Below, piece after piece: positions 7,648 through 15,912 of a stretch of DNA of 24,002 nt (position 1 is the stretch's first letter; each line of letters opens with the position of its first letter). A model generated the notes under the pieces. The model worked only from the letters and a program-made list of their open reading frames with translations, had not been told where the DNA came from and did not search any database. The translations under genes were made by a program, and so were the position numbers. This DNA is from CBDULQ01 sp965368115 (lineage in GTDB: Bacteria; Pseudomonadota; Gammaproteobacteria; SZUA-229). The stretch is from the NCBI GenBank assembly GCA_965368115.1, contig CBDULQ010000021.1, forward strand, positions 1 to 24,002. The letters run 5' to 3'.

Positions 7648-8736
7648 TTACAACACCGCCATCGGGTAAGAACCGAGGATACGTATCATCGCCGTTTCGT
7701 GTTCGATGTCGTGCAGCGCCTCGGCCACATTGGCATCATCCTGATGCCCTTCGATATCGATGAAGAATACGTACTCCCAGACACCTCGCCGTGACGGTCG
7801 CGATTCGATTTTACTCATGCCGATATTACGATCCGCCAGCGGTTCGAGCAGTTTGTGCAATGCACCGGGTTTATTGGACGCGGTGACCAGCAAGGACGTG
7901 CGATCACGACCACTGGGTGGCACTGCGTTACGACCGATGACGATAAAGCGTGTGGTGTTGTCCGGTTCGTCCTCGATTTCACCACACAGAATCGGTACCT
8001 GGTGCAACTCCGCTGCCAGTTTACCGGCAATCGCCGCAGCCTGTGTTTCGTTCTTGATCAGGCGCACCGCTTCACTGTTGCTGCGCACGGCGAACAGTTC
8101 GACACCGGGCAGATGCTCATCCAGCCAGCGTCGACACTGGGCCAGCGACTGCTGGTGGGAATACACCCGCCTGATGTTTTTCAGATCGGTTTCGTTGCTG
8201 ATCAGGTTGTGCTGAATACGCAGGTCCACTTCACCGCAAATCAACAGGGATGAATTGATCAACAAATCCAGCGTATGGGTAATCACGCCTTCGGTGGAAT
8301 TTTCGATGGGCACCACACCGAAATGCGCCTGACCGGTTTCCACGGTCCGAAAGATATCTTCAATGTTATCCACCGGTTGCTGCTCGATGAAAGAACCGAA
8401 GTGCTTCATGGTAGCAACATGATTGTAGGTACCGGCGGGTCCCAGAAAAGCAATCTTGAGCGGTTTTTCCAGTGCCAGACAGGCAGACATAATTTCACGG
8501 AACAGGCGCGCCATTTCCTTGTTGCCCAATGGTCCCTGGTTACGCGCTTCGATGGTACGCAATACCTGAGCTTCACGCTCGGCACGATAGAAATGTTCGG
8601 TCTCGCCCGACTGTTGCTTGATTTCCGCAACCTGCTGAGCACACGCAGCACGTTCATTGATCAGGGTCTGGATCTGCTCATCCAGCTGATCGATGTTAAC
8701 GCGAACCGCTTTCAGCTTTTCCTGCTCGTTAGACAT
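7648..8736 (-). CDS. pheA: P-protein: chorismate mutase / prephenate dehydratase
   Basis: This 362-residue bifunctional enzyme makes prephenate from chorismate and then phenylpyruvate. Residues 1-90 are an AroQ-type chorismate mutase (VNIDQLDEQIQTLINERA). The dehydratase begins FLGPAGTYNHVATMKHFG and continues with PIENSTEGVI and NTTRFIVIGR. Residues from about 275 on are an ACT domain with KPGALHKLLEPL and SKIESRPSRRGVWEYVFF; in the family this domain binds phenylalanine for feedback inhibition. The dehydratase motif has TYNH where many homologues have TFS. It is 5 bases from hisC and 13 from serA, so it is in one transcription unit with them. Confidence 0.97.
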   Translation of the reverse strand: MSNEQEKLKAVRVNIDQLDEQIQTLINERAACAQQVAEIKQQSGETEHFYRAEREAQVLRTIEARNQGPLGNKEMARLFREIMSACLALEKPLKIAFLGPAGTYNHVATMKHFGSFIEQQPVDNIEDIFRTVETGQAHFGVVPIENSTEGVITHTLDLLINSSLLICGEVDLRIQHNLISNETDLKNIRRVYSHQQSLAQCRRWLDEHLPGVELFAVRSNSEAVRLIKNETQAAAIAGKLAAELHQVPILCGEIEDEPDNTTRFIVIGRNAVPPSGRDRTSLLVTASNKPGALHKLLEPLADRNIGMSKIESRPSRRGVWEYVFFIDIEGHQDDANVAEALHDIEHETAMIRILGSYPMAVL

Positions 8737-8749
8737 ACAATTTTTCGAC

Positions 8750-9913
8750 CTAGATCACTCGCACACTCAAGACACCGGCAATGCCGCGGATGGAATCGAC
8801 CGCCTGCTCGGAAGGTTTCGATTCCACATCGATCAGGGTATAGGCCAGATCGCCTCGTGATTCGTTGCGCATATGCAGGATATTCACACTGGACTCACCC
8901 AGTGCATGGGACATCTGTGCCAGCATATCAGGTCGGTTTTCATTGGCAATAGCCAGCCGGCAGCAACCGCTGCGCCCCAGTTTGATATTGGGGAAGTTAA
9001 CCGCGTTACGAATGTTGCCGTTTTCAAGAAAATCTTTCAGCTGGTCGGCAATCATCATGGCGCAGTTCTCTTCCGCCTCACCGGTGGATGCACCCAGATG
9101 TGGCAGGGTAATCACCTTGGAATGCCCCTTCAGCAGATTGGACGGGAAGTCGGACACATAGGCGTGCAGCTTGCCGCTGTCGATGGCCGCCAGTACCGCA
9201 TCATCATCGACGATACCGTCGCGGGCAAAGTTCAGAATCACGCTGCCGTCTTTCATGGTGGCAATGCGTTCGGCGTTGAGCAGGTGACGCGTAGAATCGA
9301 TCAGCGGCACATGAAAGGTCACAAAATCCGCTTCCCGGAACAGGGCGTCGGCGGACTCCATCTGTTCAACATCGGACGACAACTGCCATGCACTCTTGAC
9401 GGTAATAGTCGGATCGAAACCGATAACGCGCATACCCAGTGCAACCGCCGCATTGGCAATCTGCACACCGATCGCACCCAGGCCGATTACACCCAGGGTC
9501 CGTCCCGGCAATTCGAAACCCACGTATTTCTTTTTTCCCGCTTCCACCAGTTTCGAAACGTCCGCGTCACTGCCCTCCAGTGTGGTGGTGTATTGCCATG
9601 CTTCGGTCAGGTTACGACAGGCCATCAGCATACCGGCAATCACCAGTTCTTTTACGGCATTGGCATTGGCGCCCGGCGCGTTGAATACCACAATGCCGCG
9701 CTTCGACATCTGCTCGACCGGAATATTGTTGACGCCGGCACCGGCTCGACCAATGGCTTTCACCGAATCGGCAATCGGCTCTTCATGCAGTTTGAAAGAA
9801 CGCAACATGATGGCATCGGGTTGTTCGGCATCGGGATCGATGGTGTATTTTTCTGCGGGAAGACGACTCAGACCCTTCACTGAAATCGCATTGTAGGTTT
9901 TGATGGTAAACAT
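8750..9913 (-). CDS. serA: D-3-phosphoglycerate dehydrogenase, short ACT form
   Basis: The enzyme oxidises 3-phosphoglycerate, the first step of serine synthesis. Domain order is a substrate domain (IGRAGAGVNNIPVE), an NAD domain (GRTLGVIGLGAIGVQIA), the catalytic His in LPHLGASTGEAEENCA, and a C-terminal ACT domain with HMRNESRGDLAYTLIDV. With the ATG at 9913 it has 387 residues, shorter than E. coli SerA (410). An upstream in-frame codon at 9952 adds 13 residues, but AAGGT lies 7 bases before 9913 and homologues start with a sequence like MFTIKTYNAIS. It follows serC, the second serine-pathway gene, after 118 bases containing a strong hairpin. Confidence 0.95.
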   Translation of the reverse strand: MFTIKTYNAISVKGLSRLPAEKYTIDPDAEQPDAIMLRSFKLHEEPIADSVKAIGRAGAGVNNIPVEQMSKRGIVVFNAPGANANAVKELVIAGMLMACRNLTEAWQYTTTLEGSDADVSKLVEAGKKKYVGFELPGRTLGVIGLGAIGVQIANAAVALGMRVIGFDPTITVKSAWQLSSDVEQMESADALFREADFVTFHVPLIDSTRHLLNAERIATMKDGSVILNFARDGIVDDDAVLAAIDSGKLHAYVSDFPSNLLKGHSKVITLPHLGASTGEAEENCAMMIADQLKDFLENGNIRNAVNFPNIKLGRSGCCRLAIANENRPDMLAQMSHALGESSVNILHMRNESRGDLAYTLIDVESKPSEQAVDSIRGIAGVLSVRVI

Positions 9914-9970
9914 GATTAGACCTTGTTGTTTTGACGCGAAAGCGCGAAGCATTTTTTATTATTCTGGAGG

Positions 9971-9998
9971 ACGGCGACTGAACCCGGTCAGTCGCCGT
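9971..9998. other. Strong hairpin between serC and serA
   Basis: ACGGCGACTG and CAGTCGCCGT form a perfect 10-bp GC-rich stem with an 8-base loop (positions 9981-9988). It lies 33 bases after the serC stop and 57 before the serA ATG. On the sense strand it is followed by CCTCCAG and an A-rich stretch, not by a T-run, so it is not a standard intrinsic terminator. A stability or processing element in a serC-serA message is the simplest reading. Confidence 0.7.
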
Positions 9999-10031
9999 TT
10001 GCGGCTTCATGCCTGACGTCGGTGTATAGTT

Positions 10032-11111
10032 TTAAGCTTTACGTTGTTCGAAATCGTTCATGAAGTCGATCAGTGCATCGACGCCGGCTTCCGGCATGGC
10101 GTTGTAGATGCTGGCACGCATACCGCCCACGGAACGATGGCCTTTCAGCGTCGACAATCCGGCTTTCTCCGCTTCTTCCAGGAAGACTTTATCCAGCTCG
10201 GCGTCAGCCAGAATGAACGGCACGTTCATCCAGGAACGACACTGGGGGTCGACCGGATTGCTATAGAAGGACGAACCGTCGATTGCCGCGTAGAGCTTGT
10301 CCGCCTTACGCTGGTTGATCGCCGCCATACCTTCGAGACCGCCCAGACCTTTCAGCCATTTGAACACCAGGCCGGCCAGATACCAGCCATAAGTCGGCGG
10401 TGTGTTGTACATGGAATCGTTTTCGGAATGGGTTTTGTAATCCATCATCGCCGGCATATCGGCACGGGCGTTGCCGATCAGATCGTCGCGTACGATGGCA
10501 ATGGTCAGACCGGCCGGGCCGATGTTTTTCTGTGCACCGGCATAGATCACGCCAAACTTCGACACATCGATGGGACGTGACAGAATGGTCGACGACATAT
10601 CCGCCACCAGCGGTACGTTGGTTTCAGGCACATAGGGAAACTCGACGCCGACGATGGTTTCGTTGGGTGTGTAATGCAGGTACGCCGCATCGGTCGTGGT
10701 CGGCAGGCTGGACTGATCCGGCACCGTGGTGAAATTGCTGTCTTCACTGCTGGCGATGACATTCACATCGCAATAACGTTTAGCTTCGGCGATGGCTTTC
10801 TTGGACCACTGCCCGGTATTGATGTAATCCGCCTTGCCCTTGTCACCAAGCAGATTGATCGGCACCATGGCGAACTGGGAACTGGCACCACCCTGCAGAA
10901 ACAGCACCTTGTAATTGTCAGGAATCGCCATGATTTCACGCAGGTCCGCTTCCGCCTGTTCGGCGATCGACATGAACGCCTTACCCCGGTGACTCATTTC
11001 CATCACCGACATGCCGCTGCCCTGCCAGTCCAGCATTTCGTCCTGGGCCTGTTTCAAAACATCTTCCGGCAGTGCGGCGGGACCGGCACTGAAATTATAA
11101 ACTCGCGTCAT
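10032..11111 (-). CDS. serC: Phosphoserine aminotransferase
   Basis: This class V PLP aminotransferase converts 3-phosphohydroxypyruvate to phosphoserine and also works in pyridoxal phosphate synthesis. The signatures are VYNFSAGPAALPEDVL at the N-terminus, LFLQGGASSQFAMVPINLL, VADMSSTILSRPIDV, the cofactor lysine in IYAGAQKNIGPAGLTI, and MYNTPPTYGWYLAGL; it ends LIDFMNDFEQ. The ATG at 11111 gives 359 residues (E. coli 362) and has AAGG 8 bases upstream, better than the GTG three codons earlier. It lies 60 bases after gyrA, the conserved gyrA-serC-pheA order. Confidence 0.97.
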   Translation of the reverse strand: MTRVYNFSAGPAALPEDVLKQAQDEMLDWQGSGMSVMEMSHRGKAFMSIAEQAEADLREIMAIPDNYKVLFLQGGASSQFAMVPINLLGDKGKADYINTGQWSKKAIAEAKRYCDVNVIASSEDSNFTTVPDQSSLPTTTDAAYLHYTPNETIVGVEFPYVPETNVPLVADMSSTILSRPIDVSKFGVIYAGAQKNIGPAGLTIAIVRDDLIGNARADMPAMMDYKTHSENDSMYNTPPTYGWYLAGLVFKWLKGLGGLEGMAAINQRKADKLYAAIDGSSFYSNPVDPQCRSWMNVPFILADAELDKVFLEEAEKAGLSTLKGHRSVGGMRASIYNAMPEAGVDALIDFMNDFEQRKA

Positions 11112-11171
11112 TGACAACACCTTTGTGTTTTATTGCAATTCATCGCCCGGCATCACCGGTGACGACCTGTT

Positions 11172-13769
11172 TTATTCATCGCTGGTTTCAGGCGCATCCG
11201 GCGTGTCCGGATCGGCCGCGTCAACCGCGACTTCCTCTGCTTCGTCCAGTTTTTCGATGCGTTCCACTTCCTCCAGTTTTTCATCTTCGCCGAGTCGAAT
11301 CAGTCGTACACCCTGGGTGTTACGACCCATGATGCGCACTTCGTCGACCGTGGTGCGCACCAGTGTACCGCGATTGGATATCAGCATGATTTCATCATTG
11401 TCGTTCACCTGAACAGCACCAATCACTTCACCGTTACGCTCGGAGGCCTGGATGGAAATCACACCCTGGCCACCACGACCCTTGGTGGGATAGTCGGACG
11501 CCGCGGTGCGTTTGCCGTAACCGTTTTCGGTGGCGCACAGAATCGAGGCTTCGTCGTCCACCACGATCAGGCTGATCACGCGCTGATCTTCCGCCATGCG
11601 AATACCGCGCACACCGGCAGCAGTACGACCCATGGCACGCACTTCCTGTTCGGAGAAACGAATCGCCTTACCGGAAGTGCTGAGCAGCATGATGTCCTGA
11701 TTGCCGTCGGTAATCGCTACGTCGACCAGCAAATCGTCGCCACGCAAATCCACCGCGATGATACCGGCGGTGCGCGGGCGGGAGAAATTCGACAATGGCG
11801 TCTTCTTCACCGTACCGCTGCTAGTCGCCATGAAGATAAAGTTATCTTCGGTGTATTCGCGAATCGGCAGCACGGCATTGATACGTTCACCCTCTTCCAG
11901 CGGCAGCAGGTTGACCAGCGGCTTGCCGCGCGAACCGCGACTCGCCATGGGCAACTGATACACCTTGATCCAGTAAGCCTTACCGCGACTGGAGAAACAC
12001 AACAGCGTGTCGTGGGTGTTGGCGATGAACAGCTTGTCGATGAAATCCGTGTCTTTCACCTGGGTCGCCGATTTGCCGCGACCGCCGCGACGTTGCGTGG
12101 CGTAATCGGTAAGCGCCTGGGACTTGGCGTAACCTTCATGGGAGAAGGTCACCAGCACGTCTTCCTCGGTGATCAGGTCTTCCATGCTCAGATCGAGCTG
12201 GCTGACCAGGATTTCGGTGCGACGTTCGTCACCGTATTCGTCGCGCACCGCGTAGAGTTCGTCACGAATCACTTCCAGCAGGCGCTCCGGGTTGGAGAGA
12301 ATTTCCAGCAGCTCGGCCACCAGGTCGAGAATGTCCTTGTACTCGTTGAGAATCTTGTCCTGTTCCAGACCGGTCAAACGATGCAGACGCAGTTCCAGAA
12401 TCGCCTGGGCCTGGGTTTCCGACATGTAGTAACCGTCGTCATGCAGACCGTACTGCTTTTCCAGGGATTCCGGGCGCGACGCTTCCGCACCGGCCCGCTG
12501 CAGCATGTCGATAACCATACCCGGCGGCCAGCTACGGGCGACCAGTTGTTCCTTGGCCTCCGCCGGACTGGCGGACTTCTTGATCAGTTCGATGACGTCA
12601 TCGATGTTGGCCAGCGCTACCGCCAGGCCTTCCAGCACATGGGCGCGATCCCGTGCCTTGCGCAGATCGTAAATGGTACGTCGGGTCACCACTTCGCGGC
12701 GATGACGCACAAAGGCTTCCAGAATCTGTTTCAGGTTGAGCAGCTTGGGCTGGTTGTCCATCAGCGCCACCATGTTGATGCCGAATACGGTCTGCATCGG
12801 CGTCATCATGTACAGGTTGTTCAGCACCACCTCACCCACTTCACCGCGGCGCAGTTCGATGACGATGCGCATGCCGTCCTTGTCCGATTCATCACGGATT
12901 TCGGAAATACCGGTCAGCTTCTTGTCTTTCACCAGCTCGGCAATGCGTTCGATCAGTCGCGCCTTGTTGACCTGGTAGGGCAGCTCGTGCACGACGATGG
13001 TTTCCTTGCCGGAATCGGCACCGATGATTTCGGCGCGGGCACGCATGTACATGCGGCCGCGACCGGTACGGTAAGCTTCGCGAATACCCTTTACACCGTT
13101 GATCATCGCCGCGGTGGGCAGGTCCGGACCGGGCAGATGATCCATCAGGCTCTCGATACTGATCTCCGGATCGTCGATCAGCGCGATACAGGCACTGATC
13201 ACCTCGCCCAGGTTGTGCGGCGGGATATTGGTGGCCATGCCCACCGCGATACCGGCGGAACCGTTGACCAGCAGGTTGGGAATGCGCGTGGGGAATACGG
13301 TGGGCTCGGATTCGGAGCCGTCGTAGTTGTCTTCGAAATCGACGGTTTCCTTGTCGATATCGGCGAGCATCTCATGGGCGATCTTCGCCATACGCACTTC
13401 GGTGTAACGCATGGCCGCCGGTGAGTCGCCATCTACCGAACCGAAGTTACCCTGCCCATCGACCAGCATGTAGCGCATGGAAAACGGCTGCGCCATGCGC
13501 ACGATGGTGTCATAAACCGCAGTGTCGCCGTGCGGGTGGTATTTACCGATGACGTCACCGACCACACGGGCGGATTTCTTGTAGGCCTTGTTCCAGTCGT
13601 TGCCCAGTTCGCTCATGGCGTAGAGCACCCGGCGGTGCACCGGTTTCAGACCGTCTCGAACATCAGGAAGCGCCCGTCCGACGATTACGCTCATGGCGTA
13701 ATCCAGGTAGGACTGACGCATTTCATCTTCTAGATTGACAGGGAAAACTTCTTTGGCGAATTCAGCCAT
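11172..13769 (-). CDS. gyrA: DNA gyrase subunit A
   Basis: The 865-residue protein is the DNA breakage-reunion subunit of gyrase, which introduces negative supercoils with GyrB. Numbering matches E. coli: active-site Tyr122 in AAMRYTE, and the quinolone-pocket segment KYHPHGDTAVYDTIV with Thr83 and Asp87. The C-terminal wrapping domain carries the GyrA-box QRRGGRGKS and further blades such as RTAAGVRGIRM and TKGRGGQGVIS. The tail is acidic (DAADPDTPDAPETSDE). Thr at 83 is the wild-type residue in some gammaproteobacteria (for example Pseudomonas) and by itself says nothing about resistance. The start codon has only a weak GGA upstream. Confidence 0.98.
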   Translation of the reverse strand: MAEFAKEVFPVNLEDEMRQSYLDYAMSVIVGRALPDVRDGLKPVHRRVLYAMSELGNDWNKAYKKSARVVGDVIGKYHPHGDTAVYDTIVRMAQPFSMRYMLVDGQGNFGSVDGDSPAAMRYTEVRMAKIAHEMLADIDKETVDFEDNYDGSESEPTVFPTRIPNLLVNGSAGIAVGMATNIPPHNLGEVISACIALIDDPEISIESLMDHLPGPDLPTAAMINGVKGIREAYRTGRGRMYMRARAEIIGADSGKETIVVHELPYQVNKARLIERIAELVKDKKLTGISEIRDESDKDGMRIVIELRRGEVGEVVLNNLYMMTPMQTVFGINMVALMDNQPKLLNLKQILEAFVRHRREVVTRRTIYDLRKARDRAHVLEGLAVALANIDDVIELIKKSASPAEAKEQLVARSWPPGMVIDMLQRAGAEASRPESLEKQYGLHDDGYYMSETQAQAILELRLHRLTGLEQDKILNEYKDILDLVAELLEILSNPERLLEVIRDELYAVRDEYGDERRTEILVSQLDLSMEDLITEEDVLVTFSHEGYAKSQALTDYATQRRGGRGKSATQVKDTDFIDKLFIANTHDTLLCFSSRGKAYWIKVYQLPMASRGSRGKPLVNLLPLEEGERINAVLPIREYTEDNFIFMATSSGTVKKTPLSNFSRPRTAGIIAVDLRGDDLLVDVAITDGNQDIMLLSTSGKAIRFSEQEVRAMGRTAAGVRGIRMAEDQRVISLIVVDDEASILCATENGYGKRTAASDYPTKGRGGQGVISIQASERNGEVIGAVQVNDNDEIMLISNRGTLVRTTVDEVRIMGRNTQGVRLIRLGEDEKLEEVERIEKLDEAEEVAVDAADPDTPDAPETSDE

Positions 13770-13850
13770 AAGGGTATTGATTCCGTAATTATTATGGGTG
13801 GCGCTTGAGCCCGAATAATCGCCCCTGAGAGAGGGCAGATAAAGCAGGGA

Positions 13851-13859
13851 ATTTTACCA
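13851..13859 (-). promoter_or_regulatory. Candidate extended -10 promoter for gyrA
   Basis: On the minus strand TGGTAAAAT matches the extended -10 form (TGnTATAAT with one mismatch), about 80 bases before the gyrA ATG. No good -35 box lies 16-18 bases further upstream, as expected for an extended -10 promoter. The 213-base gap it sits in (13770-13982) has no other gene. Confidence 0.45.
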
Positions 13860-13982
13860 TAATTCAATGGCTAACTGCACTTTCGGCGGGGGTTTATTTT
13901 GCTTTTTCGGGGGAGGATTGGCGATATCTGGAAAAAGCCGATTTAAGCGGGAAAAGCGGGGTAAAAACTGCTTAAAAAATGA

Positions 13983-14486
13983 TCAGTCACGCTGTTCGGC
14001 AACCGCCCGGATCTGCTCATGAATACGCGCCCGCGATTCGATCACAAAAGGTTCGAAACTGTGCCCCTGACGCAGGCAATAGCCCAGCCAGCGGTTAAGG
14101 AAGCGGTTTAGCCGCCACTTCTCGCGCAGCGCATCGGCGGGCAGATTATCGAGGATCAGCCGGCCGTGGTGGAGATGACCGGCCATGGCTTCGGCGACAC
14201 GAGCATCGTGGTAGATCTTGATCTTAAGATTGGGCTCCATTTTCAGCCCGTGTTCGGTGGGGAAACAGTAGCTCAGGTACAGGGTGCTGGTGTATTTGCT
14301 GCGCTCGACGATATTCAGGTACAGATCCAGATGGCCGGGTACCCGCGAGATCAATGCATCCTCGATGCTGTCCAGCTCGGGCATCAGCTTTTTCAGGCGA
14401 ATGAAATTACTCTCGTAGAGATCCATCAGGCTGACGAATCCCCGCGGTTTCACATCTTCACATCCGTAGGCGGCGTTCTGTTTCAT
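13983..14486 (-). CDS. DUF1249/YqiB-family protein at the end of the sdh operon
   Basis: The 167-residue protein has no signal or membrane segment. It shares with E. coli YqiB a run of features in the same order: LYESNFIRLKKLMPEL near residue 25, VERSKYTSTLYLSY, LKIKIYHDARVAEAM, and RFLNRWLGYCLRQG near residue 135. It has about 15 extra residues at each end. The function of the family is not known to me. Here its ATG overlaps the ygfX stop by 4 bases, so it is translated together with the sdh assembly genes. A link with succinate dehydrogenase or flavin handling is inference from position only. Confidence 0.85.
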   Translation of the reverse strand: MKQNAAYGCEDVKPRGFVSLMDLYESNFIRLKKLMPELDSIEDALISRVPGHLDLYLNIVERSKYTSTLYLSYCFPTEHGLKMEPNLKIKIYHDARVAEAMAGHLHHGRLILDNLPADALREKWRLNRFLNRWLGYCLRQGHSFEPFVIESRARIHEQIRAVAEQRD

Positions 14487-14929
14487 GACTCCAGTTTAGC
14501 ACGGCGAATGGATTGACGACCGGACACCCTGAGCCGCACCCGCAAACGCCGGAACGACTCGGTGGCGATGGCGTCGGGCAGGATCGGCAGCACACAGCGG
14601 CCACCGCGGTCGATGCGGCGCAGGCTGAGAATGGTCAGCCAGGGACTGACCAGGGTCGCACCCTCCAGCACCGCAACCTGTTCGGCCCCACCCACGTCGA
14701 TCAGCCAGTCCTGTTCCCGCCACAGCAGATGACGCTCCCGACCCTGGCAGCGCAGGCCGGCCAACAGACTAAGACTCAACAACAACCATCCCGCCAGCAG
14801 CCAGCCGACGGACAGGGGCAACAGCAGGATAGCCAGTCCGGCCAGCAGGTGGATCAGCAGGGTGAACCGGCGCAGGCGCGGCGACGGCCTAATGTGTAGC
14901 GCTAATGGTGTGGCGTATGTGGTCGACAA
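14483..14929 (-). CDS. ygfX: YgfX-type inner-membrane protein, TTG start nested in sdhE
   Basis: The protein has a short basic N-terminus (HIRPSPRLRR), two adjacent membrane helices (about residues 22-60) and a soluble C-terminal half with WREQDWLIDVGG and RLRVRLRVSGRQ, the YgfX/CptA pattern next to sdhE. The frame continues to an ATG at 15049, but the residues before 14929 look like a shadow of sdhE. The TTG at 14929 has AAGGA 11 bases upstream and gives 148 residues beginning M-STTYATPLAL, a sensible family N-terminus. It overlaps the end of sdhE by 41 bases. In E. coli, ygfX was described as the toxin partner of sdhE (ygfY); that role is disputed. Start choice is moderate, family is good. 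Confidence 0.8.
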   Translation of the reverse strand: MSTTYATPLALHIRPSPRLRRFTLLIHLLAGLAILLLPLSVGWLLAGWLLLSLSLLAGLRCQGRERHLLWREQDWLIDVGGAEQVAVLEGATLVSPWLTILSLRRIDRGGRCVLPILPDAIATESFRRLRVRLRVSGRQSIRRAKLES

Positions 14930-15158
14930 GTTGGGCGACGTCCTTATCCGAGGAGACCATATGGCCGAGCAAAAGATCGAACAGCAACTGATCCGGATAG
15001 TCCAGCATCTGGTCGAGCAACTGTTTCTGCTGGGTGTTGAGTTCGGCATAGCCGAGGTCGAGAAACTGGTTGAAGATCAGATCCAGTTCCAGCATGCCGC
15101 GACGACAGCGCCAGCGCAGACGCGAATCTTCCGCGGTTTCGGGCATGGCGGTCATCAA
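14889..15158 (-). CDS. sdhE: SdhE, FAD assembly factor for succinate dehydrogenase
   Basis: This 89-residue all-helical protein carries the family signature RGxxE in RRGMLELDLIFNQFL (Arg20, Gly21, Glu24), followed by DYPDQLLFDLLLGH. In the family it helps attach FAD covalently to the SdhA subunit. The ATG at 15158 overlaps the sdhB stop by 4 bases, so it is made with its client. The gene end overlaps the start of ygfX in another frame. Confidence 0.95.
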   Translation of the reverse strand: MMTAMPETAEDSRLRWRCRRGMLELDLIFNQFLDLGYAELNTQQKQLLDQMLDYPDQLLFDLLLGHMVSSDKDVAQLVDHIRHTISATH

Positions 15159-15850
15159 ACCGATTTCCTGACCATGATTTTCTTGATTTCACCGATCGCC
15201 TTGGTCGGGTTCAGCCCCTTGGGACAGACCTGCACACAGTTCATGATGGTATGGCAGCGGAACAGCTTGAACGGATCGTCGAGCTGGGCCAGCCGCGCGG
15301 CGGTATCCTGGTCGCGGCTGTCATTGATGAAACGTGCCGCCTGCAACAGGGCTGCGGGACCAAGGAATTTATCGGGATTCCACCAGAACGACGGGCAGGC
15401 CGTGGAACAGCAACCGCAAAGGATACATTCGTAAAGCCCATCCAGCTTGTCACGGTCCTCCGGCGACTGTTTAAGCTCGACCTCCGGTAGCGGATCTTTC
15501 ACTGTGAGATAAGGCTGCACATCGCGATACTGACGATAGAACGGCTCCATATCGACAATCAGGTCGCGCACCACCGGTAGCCGTGGCATGGGGCGAATTT
15601 CCACCGGTTCCTTCAGGCTGTTCAACGGTGTGATGCATGCCAGACCGTTGGTGCCGTTGATGTTCATACCGTCGGAACCGCATACCCCTTCCCTGCAGGA
15701 ACGCCGAAAGCCCAGCGTCGGATCCTTCTCCTTGATCGCCAGCAGGGCGTCGAGCAGCATCATGCCGGGCTTCACCTCGTTGAACTCGTAGTCCTGCATG
15801 TAAGGCTTGCTGTCGGTTTCGGGGTTGTAGCGGTAGATGCGAAAACGCAT
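15155..15850 (-). CDS. sdhB: Succinate dehydrogenase iron-sulfur subunit
   Basis: The 231-residue protein carries electrons from the SdhA flavin to quinone. All cluster ligands are present and offset from E. coli by a constant number: [2Fe-2S] Cys52, Cys57, Asp60 and Cys72 (CREGVCGSDG); [4Fe-4S] Cys142, Cys145, Cys148 and Cys209 (CILCGCC); [3Fe-4S] Cys152, Cys199 and Cys205. Trp157 and His200 match E. coli quinone-site residues. The ATG has GAGG 7 bases upstream. It is separated from sdhA by 188 bases that hold a REP-like inverted pair, the only large gap in the operon. Confidence 0.98.
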   Translation of the reverse strand: MRFRIYRYNPETDSKPYMQDYEFNEVKPGMMLLDALLAIKEKDPTLGFRRSCREGVCGSDGMNINGTNGLACITPLNSLKEPVEIRPMPRLPVVRDLIVDMEPFYRQYRDVQPYLTVKDPLPEVELKQSPEDRDKLDGLYECILCGCCSTACPSFWWNPDKFLGPAALLQAARFINDSRDQDTAARLAQLDDPFKLFRCHTIMNCVQVCPKGLNPTKAIGEIKKIMVRKSV

Positions 15851-15912
15851 GGTTTAACCTCGTTTGTTTCGATCCTGTGGCCGAGCCACTTCAAACCTGA
15901 TCCTGGTATTAC

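Noticed and set aside
11153..11162. TCACCGGTGA palindrome between gyrA and serC as an operator or terminator
   Set aside because: A 10-bp palindrome without loop, T-run or promoter context is expected by chance in a window this size.
12012..13424. 470-codon open frame on the plus strand
   Set aside because: It is antisense to gyrA, with no ribosome site and a His/Gln/Val-rich translation typical of reverse-strand shadows.
13060..13770. Thr83 in GyrA as a quinolone-resistance mark
   Set aside because: Thr is the normal residue at this position in several gammaproteobacteria, and Asp87 is intact.
13942..13976. TTTAAGC/GCTTAAA inverted repeat after the DUF1249 gene as a terminator
   Set aside because: The arms are 7 bp, AT-rich and 21 bases apart, and no proper T-run follows in the sense direction; also tested as a G-quadruplex region (G-runs at about 13897-13961), but the loops are too long.
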